Shown here one piece after another: positions 36,569 through 45,870 of a stretch of 64,000 bases of DNA. Origin of the DNA: Eubacterium multiforme (GTDB lineage Bacteria > Bacillota > Clostridia > Clostridiales > Clostridiaceae). The position numbers and the translations under genes are program-made. A model generated the notes under the pieces. It searched no databases, had not been told where the DNA came from, and worked only from the letters and a program-made list of their open reading frames with translations. The stretch covers positions 496,001 through 560,000 of the forward strand of contig NZ_JAUSUF010000001.1 of assembly GCF_030813415.1 (NCBI RefSeq), in the 5' to 3' direction. Within the stretch, counting starts at the first letter, position 1. Every line of letters begins with the position of its first letter.

Positions 36569-36630
36569 TTAATATTGTCATAATAGTATTATAATATTAA
36601 TTAGTTAAAATACTATTATGACAATATTAA
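36569..36630. repeat. Perfect 22-bp inverted repeat upstream of the nitrate reductase operon
   Basis: The 22 nt at 36569-36590 (begins TTAATATTGTCAT) are the exact reverse complement of 36609-36630, with an 18-nt spacer. TTGTCA in each arm and TATAAT-like sequence in the spacer mean each strand could carry a promoter. The 300-bp stretch 36403-36702 holds this, the two CRP/FNR boxes and a terminator, and no gene. Confidence 0.6.
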
Positions 36631-36653
36631 TTTAATTAAATACTTTTTAAACA

Positions 36654-36686
36654 AAAAAACCAACTATAAAAACTAGTTGGTTTTTT
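36654..36686 (-). terminator. Terminator of Bax-inhibitor homologue gene
   Basis: 13-bp stem AAAAAACCAACTA (36654-36666) with TAGTTGGTTTTTT (36674-36686), 7-nt loop. Confidence 0.85.
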
Positions 36687-36702
36687 ATATAAATATAATT
36701 TT

Positions 36703-37425
36703 TTATTGATCATTATTTGAAACAATCTTAACTAGAAATTGTAATATCTCCATGTATAACCATATAAGGGTTACCATTAATCCAAATGCAGCATACCATT
36801 CCATATACTTTGGTGCCCCATATTGTGCTCCCCTTAAAATAAAATCATAATCTTGCATTAAACTTATTGTTGCAATTATTACAACTACCAAACTAAATAT
36901 TATTCCTATTGGTCCATTATTATATATTGGTAATGTTATATTAAAAAAGCTTAATACAATTCCAATTAATGATGTAATAATGATTGTTCCCATTGCAATC
37001 ATTATACCTTTTCTTGTTCTCTCTGCTAAACTTGGTTTCTTACCATAAATAACAAGAGTTACTAAAACAGCTACTATTGTAAGCATTATAGCTGGTAGAA
37101 CTATTCCTGGATAAATATTATTAAAAAACTTTGATATACTTCCCAATAATAATCCTTCAAAAGCTGCATAAATAACTCCTGAAAATTGAGCTATCTTTGG
37201 CATAAAAGTTGTAACCATTGCACAAACAAATGTAAGAAGTGCAACTACTGTTAATATTCCTGCACTATATGGAATGCGAAACCAACTATAAACAAATGAA
37301 GCTGCAACTATTGCAAGTAAAATTAATATTTTACTTATAGTTCCTCCTATAGACATTGTAGTGTTATTAGATACAACATTTTCAAAACCTTTTTCTAATG
37401 CCGGATTTGTTTCTCCTATACGCAT
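36703..37425 (-). CDS. Bax inhibitor-1/YccA-family membrane protein
   Basis: 240 residues, seven predicted TM segments beginning near residue 30. The cytoplasmic N-terminus begins MRIGETNPALEKGFE, typical of the BaxI_1 branch. FSGVIYAAFEGLLLGSIS and the C-terminal LMQDYDFILRGAQYGAPKYMEWYAAFGL carry the acidic residues associated with pH-gated calcium leak in YetJ-type homologues. Whether this branch shares that function is inference. ATG 37425 with AAAGGGG. Confidence 0.88.
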   Translation of the reverse strand: MRIGETNPALEKGFENVVSNNTTMSIGGTISKILILLAIVAASFVYSWFRIPYSAGILTVVALLTFVCAMVTTFMPKIAQFSGVIYAAFEGLLLGSISKFFNNIYPGIVLPAIMLTIVAVLVTLVIYGKKPSLAERTRKGIMIAMGTIIITSLIGIVLSFFNITLPIYNNGPIGIIFSLVVVIIATISLMQDYDFILRGAQYGAPKYMEWYAAFGLMVTLIWLYMEILQFLVKIVSNNDQ

Positions 37426-37508
37426 ATTCTAATCCCCTTTCTTTTTTTATTTTATCATACCACTATTATACATTGATTTTATATTAATTCATTATATTTT
37501 AATAAAAA

Positions 37509-37544
37509 ATAAACATTAAATCCCTGCACGAATTTAATGTTTAT
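37509..37544 (-). terminator. Hairpin downstream of rpsD paralogue
   Basis: ATAAACATTAAAT (37509-37521) pairs perfectly with ATTTAATGTTTAT (37532-37544); loop of 10 nt; probable terminator. Confidence 0.6.
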
Positions 37545-37599
37545 CATATGGCAAAATATACTGTATTTCATAAGAAGATTGTATTATTTAAAATTAGAT

Positions 37600-38193
37600 T
37601 TATTTAGAATAGAATTCAACTATTAGCTGTTCATCAATTTCTATTGGTAATTCACTTCTCTCTGGTTCTCTAGTAAATATTCCAGTGAAATTGTCCACAT
37701 CTTTTTCTATATATGGTAATGTATTTAATTCATTATCCTTAAATGTATTAACAAAAAGTTCTGTTTTACGAGACTTTTCTCTAAGCATTACCTTATCACC
37801 TGGCTTAAGCTTGTATGATGGAATATCAACTTTTTCTCCATTAACAAGAAAATGTCCATGATTAACCATTTGTCTACTAGCTCTTATTGAAGTTGCAAAG
37901 CCCATTCTATAAACCATATTATCAAGTCTTGATTCAAGTCTTAATAATAAAGCTTCACCTGGTTGCATTTTTGATTTAAAAGCTTCATTTATATATCTTT
38001 CAAATTGTTTTTCTAAGACACCATAATAAGCTCTTAATCTTTGTTTTTCTAATAGTCTTACACCATAGTCAGATAATTTTTTATCTGCTCTACTTGTTCC
38101 TCTACCTGCACGTTTCATTGCATTAGGATGACCTATAACATTAAGTCCTAACCTTCTGCACATTTTAAAACGTGGTCCTCTCATCTTTGCCAT
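37600..38193 (-). CDS. rpsD: 30S ribosomal protein S4, zinc-ligand-free paralogue
   Basis: 197 residues. The S4 RNA-binding domain is clear: [34 protein letters not shown]. The N-terminus [17 protein letters not shown] keeps one cysteine and lacks the C-x2-C...C pattern of zinc-binding S4. It stands alone, outside any ribosomal protein operon, so it is probably the second S4 of the genome. Upstream lies a Fur-type box, suggesting metal-dependent expression. S4 nucleates 30S assembly. Start ATG 38193 with AGGAGGT upstream. Confidence 0.9.
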   Translation of the reverse strand: MAKMRGPRFKMCRRLGLNVIGHPNAMKRAGRGTSRADKKLSDYGVRLLEKQRLRAYYGVLEKQFERYINEAFKSKMQPGEALLLRLESRLDNMVYRMGFATSIRASRQMVNHGHFLVNGEKVDIPSYKLKPGDKVMLREKSRKTELFVNTFKDNELNTLPYIEKDVDNFTGIFTREPERSELPIEIDEQLIVEFYSK

Positions 38194-38253
38194 TTTGGCT
38201 TACCTCCTATAAAATACTTTATGAATGTATACTATCATAATTTCTTATTAATT

Positions 38254-38272
38254 GAAAATGATTATCATTATT
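38254..38272. promoter_or_regulatory. Fur-family box upstream of S4 paralogue
   Basis: GAAAATGATTATCATTATT matches the classic 19-bp Fur consensus at 16 of 19 positions. Read as a 7-1-7 box, TGAAAAT-G-ATTATCA differs from consensus at one base. It lies 60-80 bp from the S4 start, in promoter range. Confidence 0.6.
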
Positions 38273-38576
38273 AAATTTTCTCATTTTTTAAAATTATCTT
38301 TATTTTTTTAAGAAATACTATAAATATATATTAAATGCTATAAAATTTAATATTATAAAATTAATTTTATTTTTTATAATAATTAATTTTATTTTTGAAA
38401 TACTAATTAAATAATGAATAGTTACTTAAATAAATTAATTGACAAAAGCTAAAGTTAAAACAATATTATTTTAATTTTTACACTATTTATTAACTAATAT
38501 AAATATTAAATTAATTAAAAAATATTTAACAAATATTAGTATGAAATTTTTAACTATATAGGCTATAATTAAAACA

Positions 38577-38605
38577 ACAGATAATGATTATAATAAATTA
38601 TCTGT
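38577..38605. promoter_or_regulatory. Inverted repeat in rubredoxin 1 leader
   Basis: ACAGATAA (38577-38584) and TTATCTGT (38598-38605) with a 13-nt spacer that includes GATTATAAT. Possible operator or leader hairpin; not kept intact before rubredoxin 2. Confidence 0.4.
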
Positions 38606-38697
38606 AAAAATAATATTAAAAGGTTAGATAATGTCTTATTAAAATAGTAATTTATTAATCTAACTAATTATTTATTATATATTTAGGAGGAATTGTT

Positions 38698-38859
38698 ATG
38701 AAAAAATATGTTTGTGATGTATGCGGTTATATTTATGATCCAGAAGTAGGAGATCCAGATAACGGAGTTAATCCTGGAACTAGTTTTCAAGATGTACCAG
38801 AAGATTGGGTTTGTCCATTATGTGGAGTTGGTAAGGATCAATTCTCAGAAGTAGAATAA
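38698..38859 (+). CDS. Rubredoxin, copy 1
   Basis: 53 residues, a typical rubredoxin. The single iron is held by C6, C9 (VCDVCGY) and C39, C42 (VCPLCGV), with the conserved YIYDPEVGD and [14 protein letters not shown]. Small cytoplasmic one-electron carrier used for oxygen and peroxide reduction and, in clostridia, possibly for nitrate reductase. ATG 38698 with AGGAGGA upstream. It has its own terminator. 43 of 53 residues are shared with copy 2. Confidence 0.95.
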   Translation: MKKYVCDVCGYIYDPEVGDPDNGVNPGTSFQDVPEDWVCPLCGVGKDQFSEVE

Positions 38860-38881
38860 TTATAATTTAAAAAGTTTTATC

Positions 38882-38923
38882 ATACAAAATAGGATATGCA
38901 ATGATGCATATCCTATTTTGTAT
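38882..38923 (+). terminator. Terminator of rubredoxin 1
   Basis: 19-bp perfect stem, 4-nt loop (ATGA), followed by TTTTTATT. The stem is identical to the terminator of rubredoxin 2. Confidence 0.9.
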
Positions 38924-39156
38924 TTTTATTACTTATATAAAAACTTAACTTTATAATTAAATATGAAATTGAATAAAAATTTTAACCTTAAAGGTCTAAA
39001 ATTTAAATAATATTATTTAAATTTCTATACTTTTTATTAATTAGCATAAACATTAACTTAATTAAATAATCTTTAACAACTATTATTATGACAATGATAA
39101 TTACATCAACTATAATTAAATACATAGATAATAGAAAATTTTTAGGAGGAATTGTT

Positions 39157-39318
39157 ATGAAAAAATATGTTTGTGGTATATGCGGTTATATTTATGATCC
39201 AGAAGTAGGAGATACAGATAATGGAGTTAATCCTGGAACTAGTTTTCAAGACCTACCTGGAGATTGGGTTTGTCCATTATGTGGTGCAAGCAAAGATGAC
39301 TTCTCAGAATTAAAATAA
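39157..39318 (+). CDS. Rubredoxin, copy 2
   Basis: 53 residues, iron ligands C6, C9, C39, C42 (VCGICGY, VCPLCGA). Same RBS and first codons as copy 1 and starts exactly 459 bp after it. An upstream in-frame ATG at 39088 lacks an RBS and would add an untypical extension, so ATG 39157 is preferred. The changed residues cluster near the second iron loop and C-terminus ([19 protein letters not shown]), which might alter redox partner choice. Confidence 0.95.
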   Translation: MKKYVCGICGYIYDPEVGDTDNGVNPGTSFQDLPGDWVCPLCGASKDDFSELK

Positions 39319-39339
39319 TCATAATAGAAAAGTTTCATT

Positions 39340-39381
39340 ATACAAAATAGGATATGCAATACTGCATATCCTATTTTGTAT
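39340..39381. terminator. Terminator of rubredoxin 2, shared with antiporter 1
   Basis: Same 19-bp stem as at 38882, with loop ATAC; ends 2 nt before the stop codon of the convergent antiporter gene. Confidence 0.9.
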
Positions 39382-39383
39382 TT

Positions 39384-40583
39384 TTATTCAGTGCATAAAA
39401 CCTGATTTTCATCTTTTTTGAAAACAACTTTTAATAGTATAGGTGTTATTACCGTGGTTAAAACAACAACTATAACTACAGGTGCTAAAAAAGCTGGATT
39501 CATAAGTCCAACTGCAATTCCTTTATTAGCTACTATTAGAGCAACTTCCCCTCTTGAAATCATTCCTACACCAATTTGAATTGCTTCATCATTATTATAC
39601 TTACAAATTTTTGCGCCTAAAAAACATCCTATTATTTTACTTGCTATTGAAATTACTAATAAAATCAATGTGAAAATTACTATTATTGATGACATATTAG
39701 ATAATTCAACCTTTATTCCAATACTTGCAAAAAATATTGGTGATAACAAAATATAAGATAATGTTTCGAATCTAGAATTTATATATTTTGTTCTTTCTGT
39801 ATTTGATATTATAAGCCCTGCAATAAATGCTCCTGTTATATCTGCTACTCCAAAAAATTCTTCTGCTGCAAAGGATAATAATAAACAAAAAACAAAAGCT
39901 ACAATAACAAATCTTCTTTTATCTTTGTTATACATTTGTACCCACTTCTTAAAGAACATATAAAATAAATAACCAATGCTTATTGAAAAGACAAAAAATA
40001 AAACTATTTTAAGTAATACTATTCCTATATGCACAGATGAATCTGCTAAACTAGTTACTATTGTTAATGCAATAACTCCTAGTATATCATCAATTAATGC
40101 AGCTCCAAGAATAGTGCTTCCAGCTTTGGTATTTAATTTGCCAAGTTCTTTTAATGTTTCAACTGTAATACTAACAGATGTTGCTGTAAGTATTACTCCT
40201 ATAAAAATATTTTGTAATAAAGTACTTGTGCTAGCATGAGATAATTCTCCACTATTAAAAATATATGCTACCACAAATCCTCCAATTAAAGGTACTATTA
40301 CACCTAAAAGAGCAATTATAGCCGATGCCTTTCCCGTTCTTTTAAGTTCTTTTAAATCTGTTTCAAGACCTGCTGTAAACATTAATACTATAACTCCAAG
40401 TGCAGCCATTTGATTAATAAATTCAGTCTCATGAAGTATATCAAACATTGCTGGCCCTAGTATTATCCCTGCCATTAATGCTCCTACAACTTGTGGCATT
40501 TTAAATTTTTTTGTTGCTATTCCAAGCAATTTAGTACTTAATAATATAATTGCTATATCTAGTAAAAAACCATATGATAACAT
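39384..40583 (-). CDS. Cation:proton antiporter, CPA2/KefB-NapA family, copy 1
   Basis: 399 residues with 12-13 TM segments. The family features are MPQVVGALMAGIILGPA, VLMFTAGLETDLKEL, AALIDDILGVIAL (ion-binding Asp-Asp pair) and MISRGEVALIVANKG. It exchanges Na+ or K+ for protons. There is no C-terminal RCK/TrkA regulatory domain. It is a close tandem paralogue of the next gene upstream. Start ATG 40583 after AAAGGGGG. Confidence 0.9.
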   Translation of the reverse strand: MLSYGFLLDIAIILLSTKLLGIATKKFKMPQVVGALMAGIILGPAMFDILHETEFINQMAALGVIVLMFTAGLETDLKELKRTGKASAIIALLGVIVPLIGGFVVAYIFNSGELSHASTSTLLQNIFIGVILTATSVSITVETLKELGKLNTKAGSTILGAALIDDILGVIALTIVTSLADSSVHIGIVLLKIVLFFVFSISIGYLFYMFFKKWVQMYNKDKRRFVIVAFVFCLLLSFAAEEFFGVADITGAFIAGLIISNTERTKYINSRFETLSYILLSPIFFASIGIKVELSNMSSIIVIFTLILLVISIASKIIGCFLGAKICKYNNDEAIQIGVGMISRGEVALIVANKGIAVGLMNPAFLAPVVIVVVLTTVITPILLKVVFKKDENQVLCTE

Positions 40584-40774
40584 ACTAAAATCCCCCTTTT
40601 ACTTTCACCCATACAATTGTAGGATTTTATTACAAATTTTACAACAATCCAATTCAATCTATTTGTTCTAATAAAAGTTCTTTATACCCTGTTTATTCAT
40701 TAAATCTATTCTTTTCTTACATTCTTATAAATTTATAAAAATATTAATAATATTATTAATATTTACACAAAAAA

Positions 40775-40869
40775 AATAGATTGCTGCAAAATACAATTAT
40801 AAAAAAGTAAAATATTAAATGCTAACTTTCGCTTTTTTATTAAATACTTTGTATTCGCACCAATCTATT
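40775..40869 (-). ncRNA. Structured element with terminator, between the two antiporter genes
   Basis: On the minus strand AATAGATTGGTGCGAATACAA pairs with a complementary strand about 50 nt downstream (AATAGATTG/CAATCTATT, TGC/GCA, ATACAA/TTGTAT). A further AAAAAAG/CTTTTTT stem lies inside, and TTTTTTTT follows the whole structure. It begins 13 nt after the stop of antiporter 2 and lies about 190 nt before antiporter 1. It could be just a long terminator, or a leader element of antiporter 1. The 298-bp gap 40584-40881 contains no gene. Confidence 0.5.
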
Positions 40870-40881
40870 AATTAAAAAATT

Positions 40882-42075
40882 TTAAGAAACTGTTTCTAAG
40901 TTCTTATTTTTTGCATAAACAAACTCTAAAAGTACTGGAGTTATTACAGTAGTTATTACAACTACAATAACTATTGGGGTTAAAAAAGCTGAACTTAAAA
41001 GGCCAACTGCCATTCCCTTATTTGCAACAATTAAGGCTACCTCTCCTCTAGATATCATGCCTGTACCTATTTGAAGTGCTTCCCTATTTGTATATTTAAA
41101 GAATTTTGCTCCAATTGAACACCCTAATATTTTTGAAAGTATAGAGATTACTAACAATATAATTGTAAATACTATCATATTAATAGTCATATCTCCTATT
41201 TCAACTTTTATTCCAATACTTGCAAAAAATATTGGTGATAATATCATATAGGATAAAGTTTCAAATCTACTATTAATATACTTTGTCTTTTCAGTGTTTG
41301 ATATTATAAGTCCTGCAATAAAAGCTCCTGTTATATCTGCTACTCCAAAAAACTCTTCTGCTACATAAGATAAGATTAAACATAATGCAAAAGCAACTAT
41401 TATAAATCTTCTTAAATCTTTATCATACTTTGAAAACCAAAGTTTAAATAGTTTATTAAATATAACACCAACTATCCCTGAGAATATAAAGAAAGCTATT
41501 ATTTTTAAAGATACTGTAGATAGGCTTATAGAAGAATCTGCAACACTTGTTATTAAAGTTAATAATATTACCCCTAATATATCATCAATTAATGCAGCTC
41601 CAAGTATTGTATTTCCTGACTTAGAATTTAATTTTCCAAGTTCTTTTAAAGTTTCAACTGTTATACTTACAGAAGTTGCAGTTATTATTACTCCTATAAA
41701 TATATTCTGAAGCAGTTGTTTGTTATCGATTACACTATTGTTACTATTATATAAATAAGCAACAGCAAATCCTCCAATTAAAGGAATTATAACACCTAAA
41801 ATTGCAATAACAAAAGCTGCCTTTCCCGTTTTCTTTAGTTCTTTTATGTCTGCTTCTAATCCTGCTGTAAACATAAGAACTATAACTCCAAGTTCCGCCA
41901 TTTTATGAATAAAATCTGTTTCATGTAATATATCCAATAATGCTGGCCCTAATATAACACCTGCAAGTAATGCTCCAACTACCTGTGGCATTTTAAACTT
42001 TCTTGATATTAGCCCAAATATTTTTGTACTTAATAATATTATGGCTATGTCAAGTAAATACTTATATGATAACAT
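40882..42075 (-). CDS. Cation:proton antiporter, CPA2/KefB-NapA family, copy 2
   Basis: 397 residues, very similar to copy 1 along its length (MPQVVGALLAGVILGPA, VLMFTAGLEADIKEL, AALIDDILGVILL, MISRGEVALIVANKGMAVG). Likely Na+/H+ or K+/H+ exchange across the cytoplasmic membrane; no regulatory domain. Start ATG 42075 with AGGAGGT upstream. It is separated from copy 1 by a structured, terminator-like element, so the two can be expressed differently. Confidence 0.9.
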   Translation of the reverse strand: MLSYKYLLDIAIILLSTKIFGLISRKFKMPQVVGALLAGVILGPALLDILHETDFIHKMAELGVIVLMFTAGLEADIKELKKTGKAAFVIAILGVIIPLIGGFAVAYLYNSNNSVIDNKQLLQNIFIGVIITATSVSITVETLKELGKLNSKSGNTILGAALIDDILGVILLTLITSVADSSISLSTVSLKIIAFFIFSGIVGVIFNKLFKLWFSKYDKDLRRFIIVAFALCLILSYVAEEFFGVADITGAFIAGLIISNTEKTKYINSRFETLSYMILSPIFFASIGIKVEIGDMTINMIVFTIILLVISILSKILGCSIGAKFFKYTNREALQIGTGMISRGEVALIVANKGMAVGLLSSAFLTPIVIVVVITTVITPVLLEFVYAKNKNLETVS

Positions 42076-42469
42076 TTATTACGCTAACCTCCTGTTGTCT
42101 TAATTCCCCAGCATTATAGCATATATAATTTTATTTTAAAATGTTAAAAATTTGTATCTATATTAATTAATATTTTATATTTAAATTTTTTAAAAACTTT
42201 TAGAAAACTTTATATGAATAAAACCTTTTCTTAATATTAAATCATCAATTTACATAGGTTTTAATTATTAATATATTATCTAAAATAGGATTATTCGTAT
42301 CTAATTTATAGTTTTTTCCTAATAAACCTATTTTATTAAATATTTTTTCATATAATTTTTATAATTATCTTTTTTATACTTTTAAACCATATACTTCAAT
42401 TTAGTTCTAGATAATAATTATGATGTCAAATTATATTATTTGTTTTTAATTTTTATGTAATTTTAATCA
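42076..42469. other. Gene-free AT-rich stretch
   Basis: About 390 bp. A complementary pair, TAAAATAGG and CCTATTTTA, lies about 55 nt apart (around 42282 and 42327). On the minus strand a frame without start codon (about 42250-42360) could be read for some 37 codons, possibly a decayed gene end. Otherwise I see nothing. Confidence 0.45.
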
Positions 42470-42868
42470 TTAATATCTTCCTTCTATTATATCTGTCACA
42501 TTTAATAATATTTTATCTAGTCCATAATCTGTTATATCTATTTTTGAATTTCTTCCCATAAGTTTTCCTATAACCTCTTCCTGCTCCTCTAAAAATGCTC
42601 CTGAATTTTGTATAGCTTCAAATATATCCTCTAAAAAATATATTTTTGAATCTCCTTCTTCTGCACCTATTATTGTAGATATTCTATGCCTTGCATCTTC
42701 CTTTGTTAAATCATAATTTTCATAAACTTCTTCCATAGCATGTAATCTTATTCTTTCTTCATAGTATCTATTTATATAACTATGACATCCTTCTAAGTCT
42801 TTAAAAGTAACACCTCTTCCATCAGGAAATACAACTAAATAGTTATCTTCTGGATTTAAATATTCCAT
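42470..42868 (-). CDS. Conserved-looking acidic protein, unknown
   Basis: 132 residues, acidic, without signal peptide or TM segment. It begins MEYLNPEDNYLVVFPDGRGVTF and has a predicted helical middle (YYEERIRLHAMEEVYENYDL). No domain recognised. The good RBS (AGGAGGGG) before ATG 42868 and normal codon use support a real gene. It lies downstream of clpB beyond clpB's terminator. Confidence 0.65.
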   Translation of the reverse strand: MEYLNPEDNYLVVFPDGRGVTFKDLEGCHSYINRYYEERIRLHAMEEVYENYDLTKEDARHRISTIIGAEEGDSKIYFLEDIFEAIQNSGAFLEEQEEVIGKLMGRNSKIDITDYGLDKILLNVTDIIEGRY

Positions 42869-42904
42869 TAAAACCCCTCCTATGCAAATTATAAATCTAA
42901 TAAA

Positions 42905-42942
42905 AAGGTAGGATTAAAAGATTTTCTCTTTCATCCTACCTT
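42905..42942 (-). terminator. Terminator of clpB
   Basis: AAGGTAGGAT (42905-42914) pairs with ATCCTACCTT (42933-42942), followed by TTTTTAT on the minus transcript. Confidence 0.8.
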
Positions 42943-42987
42943 ATTTATTTATATTTATTTTTTGTAGTTTTAAGGATTTGTATACTT

Positions 42988-45591
42988 TTAATTAATAGGA
43001 TTAATTGTTAAATTATCTCCTTCACCCTCAATTTTTACAATTGAGCCATATCCTATTGTTCCTTTAATTATCATTCTAGCTAATCTATTTTCTAAAGTAT
43101 TTTGGATATATCTCTTAAGTGGTCTTGCACCGTATACTGGATCATATCCTTCTCTAGCTAGTATATCCTTTGCGCCATCTGTTACTTCTAATTTTATATT
43201 CTTTTCAACTAATCTCTTTTCTACATCTTTTAAGAATATATCAATAATCTTCTTAATTCCATTTTGAGTTAATGGTCTAAACATTATAATATCATCAACT
43301 CTATTTAAGAATTCTGGTTTAAATCTTGATTTCATTTCATTCATTACTAAGTTTCTAGCATTTTCTGAAATTTGACCATTTACATTATTTTCTAATAAAT
43401 ATTGAGAACCTATATTTGATGTCATAATTATTATTGTATTTTTAAAATCTACTGTCTTACCTTTATTATCTGTAAGTCTACCATCATCTAATATTTGTAA
43501 GAATATATTAAATACATCTGGATGAGCTTTTTCAATTTCATCAAATAATATTACTGAATATGGATGTCTTCTAACAGCTTCTGTTAATTGACCTCCTTCT
43601 TCATATCCAACATATCCTGGAGGTGGTCCAACTAATCTAGATACTGATTGTTTCTCCATATATTCAGACATATCAATTCTAATCATACTTTCTTCACTAT
43701 CAAATAATGTTCTTGCAAGTGTTTTTGCAAGTTCTGTTTTACCTACACCAGTTGGTCCTAAGAATATAAATGATCCTATTGGTTTATTTTCATCCTTAAG
43801 TCCTGCTCTAGCTCTAAGTATTGCATTTGATACTGATTCTACAGCTTCATCTTGATCAATTACTCTATTTTGTAATTCTTCATCTAATCTAAGTAATTTC
43901 TCACGTTCTCCCTCCATAAGTCTTGAAACTGGAATTCCAGTCCATTTTGAAAGAACTTCTGAAACTTCCTCTTCTGTTACTTCTTCTTTTAATAAAGCTC
44001 CATCAGAATTTTCTTTAACTTCTTCTTCTTTTTCTTTAATCTTTTCTTCTAAATCAGGAATTACACTATATCTAATTTCTGCAACTTTGTTATAGTCATA
44101 ATTTCTTTCATATCTTTCAAGTTCACCCTTAGCTTCATCTAACTTTTCCTTTAAATCTCTAAGGTCTACAATGTGTTCTTTTTCTTTTTCATACTTTGCA
44201 GTCATTCCATCATTTTCTTCTCTAAGTTCTGCAAGTTCTTTTTCAATTATATCTAATCTCTTTTTAGAATTATCATCTTTTTCTCTTGATAATGCTTCTT
44301 TTTCAGTTTCTAATTGGAATATCTTTCTTCTTACTGCATCTAGTTCTGTAGGAAGAGAGTCTACTTCTGATCTTATCATTGCACCAGCTTCATCAATTAA
44401 ATCGATAGCTTTATCAGGTAAATATCTATCTTGAATATATCTATCTGAAAGTTTTGCAGCTGCAACTATAGCAGAGTCATGTATTCTAACTCCATGGTGA
44501 ATTTCAAATCTTTCCTTTAATCCTCTTAGTATTGAAATAGCATCTTCAACTGATGGTTCATTTACAATTACAGGTTGGAATCTTCTCTCTAAAGCTTTAT
44601 CTTTTTCAATATATTGTCTATATTCATCAAAAGTTGTAGCACCAATGCAGTGTAATTCTCCTCTTGCAAGTAATGGCTTAATTAAGTTACCTGCATCCAT
44701 TGCACCATCAGTTTTACCAGCACCTACAATTGTATGAATTTCATCAATAAATAATATTATTCTTCCTTCACTAGTTTGAACTTCTTTAAGTACTGCTTTT
44801 AATCTTTCTTCAAATTCTCCTCTATATTTAGCACCAGCAATTAATGATCCCATATCTAAAGAGAATATTATCTTTTCTTTTAATCCTTCTGGAACATCTC
44901 CATTAACTATTCTTTGGGCAAGCCCTTCAACAATTGCAGTCTTACCAACACCAGGTTCACCAATTAAGACTGGATTGTTCTTTGTTCTTCTTGAAAGAAT
45001 TCTAATAGTTCTTCTTATTTCTTCATCTCTTCCAATAACAGGATCTAATTTATGACTTTTAACTAAATCATTTAAATTTGTTCCATACTTAGCTAAAGCA
45101 TCATAAGTTCCCTCTGGATCTTGACTATCAACTCTTTGACTTCCACGAACTTCTTTTAAAACTTCCATGAATCTTTCTTCTGTTATATCATAAGTTTTAA
45201 GAATATTTCCTACTGCTCCGTCTTTGTCCACTTTCATAATTGCAAGCATTAAATGTTCTACACTTACATAGGAGTCTTCAAATTTCTTTGATATATCCTC
45301 AGCTTCTATTAATACTTGTTGTATTTTTTTAGTTATATAAACATTTGAATCTGAATTTGATGTTGAAGTCACTTTAGGTAAAAGTTCTATTGATTGATTA
45401 ATTGTATTTTGTAAGCTTTTAACTGGAACTCCCATTTTAGTTAATATATTTGGAATTAATCCGTCTTGTTGTTCTACTAAACTTGCAAAAAGATGAATTA
45501 CATCCATTTGTTGATTATTATTTTTAACTGCTATTAAATTAGCTTCATTTAGTGCTTGTTGCACTCTTAAAGTCATTTTTTCTACATCCAT
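42988..45591 (-). CDS. clpB: ATP-dependent disaggregase ClpB
   Basis: 867 residues. N-terminal Clp repeat domain (1-145), first AAA+ domain with GEPGVGKTA (about 200), coiled-coil middle domain (about 400-520), second AAA+ domain with GPTGVGKTE (about 605) and arginine-finger region, then the small C-terminal domain. With DnaK it rescues aggregated proteins after heat stress. It lacks the ClpP-binding loop of ClpA/ClpX/ClpC, as expected. Monocistronic, with a CtsR operator 50-70 bp upstream. Start ATG 45591 behind AGAGGTG. Confidence 0.97.
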   Translation of the reverse strand: MDVEKMTLRVQQALNEANLIAVKNNNQQMDVIHLFASLVEQQDGLIPNILTKMGVPVKSLQNTINQSIELLPKVTSTSNSDSNVYITKKIQQVLIEAEDISKKFEDSYVSVEHLMLAIMKVDKDGAVGNILKTYDITEERFMEVLKEVRGSQRVDSQDPEGTYDALAKYGTNLNDLVKSHKLDPVIGRDEEIRRTIRILSRRTKNNPVLIGEPGVGKTAIVEGLAQRIVNGDVPEGLKEKIIFSLDMGSLIAGAKYRGEFEERLKAVLKEVQTSEGRIILFIDEIHTIVGAGKTDGAMDAGNLIKPLLARGELHCIGATTFDEYRQYIEKDKALERRFQPVIVNEPSVEDAISILRGLKERFEIHHGVRIHDSAIVAAAKLSDRYIQDRYLPDKAIDLIDEAGAMIRSEVDSLPTELDAVRRKIFQLETEKEALSREKDDNSKKRLDIIEKELAELREENDGMTAKYEKEKEHIVDLRDLKEKLDEAKGELERYERNYDYNKVAEIRYSVIPDLEEKIKEKEEEVKENSDGALLKEEVTEEEVSEVLSKWTGIPVSRLMEGEREKLLRLDEELQNRVIDQDEAVESVSNAILRARAGLKDENKPIGSFIFLGPTGVGKTELAKTLARTLFDSEESMIRIDMSEYMEKQSVSRLVGPPPGYVGYEEGGQLTEAVRRHPYSVILFDEIEKAHPDVFNIFLQILDDGRLTDNKGKTVDFKNTIIIMTSNIGSQYLLENNVNGQISENARNLVMNEMKSRFKPEFLNRVDDIIMFRPLTQNGIKKIIDIFLKDVEKRLVEKNIKLEVTDGAKDILAREGYDPVYGARPLKRYIQNTLENRLARMIIKGTIGYGSIVKIEGEGDNLTINPIN

Positions 45592-45643
45592 CTTTATTTC
45601 ACCTCTTACAATTTTCCTTTATTTATTTTTATAATATTATATT

Positions 45644-45660
45644 AGTCAAAGAAAGTCAAA
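45644..45660. promoter_or_regulatory. CtsR operator of clpB
   Basis: Direct heptads AGTCAAA-GAA-AGTCAAA (complement TTTGACT-TTC-TTTGACT toward clpB) match the CtsR tandem heptad consensus with 3-nt spacing. They overlap TTGACT -35 hexamers, so repressor and polymerase would compete. Confidence 0.85.
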
Positions 45661-45806
45661 GATTATTTTTTGAATAAATTTTTAAGTTTTAATTAACTAA
45701 TTCCTTTTCATCTAATTTAATCTTAATCTTACTTTATTTATCTCTAATTTACTTGAAATTATTTTTTATGTAAAATCAATGCCCCCTAAAACATAAAATT
45801 AAATAA

Positions 45807-45846
45807 AAAGCACTACTAACATTTTTTAGTTTGTTAGTAGTGCTTT
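45807..45846 (-). terminator. Terminator of second HTH-TPR regulator gene
   Basis: 15-bp perfect stem AAAGCACTACTAACA (45807-45821) with its complement (45832-45846), 10-nt loop. Confidence 0.8.
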
Positions 45847-45870
45847 GATTTTATACATTCAAAATAATTT

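Larger units (their letters stand above)
38194..38697. other. Divergent control region between rpsD paralogue and rubredoxin 1
   Basis: About 500 bp of very AT-rich sequence with no ORF worth calling. It holds the Fur-like box near the S4 gene and an inverted repeat in the rubredoxin leader. The part next to rubredoxin 1 resembles the leader of rubredoxin 2, so it belongs to a duplicated unit. Confidence 0.6.

Noticed and set aside
42250..42360. Short frame of about 37 codons on the minus strand
   Set aside because: It has no start codon or RBS and could arise by chance in AT-rich DNA.
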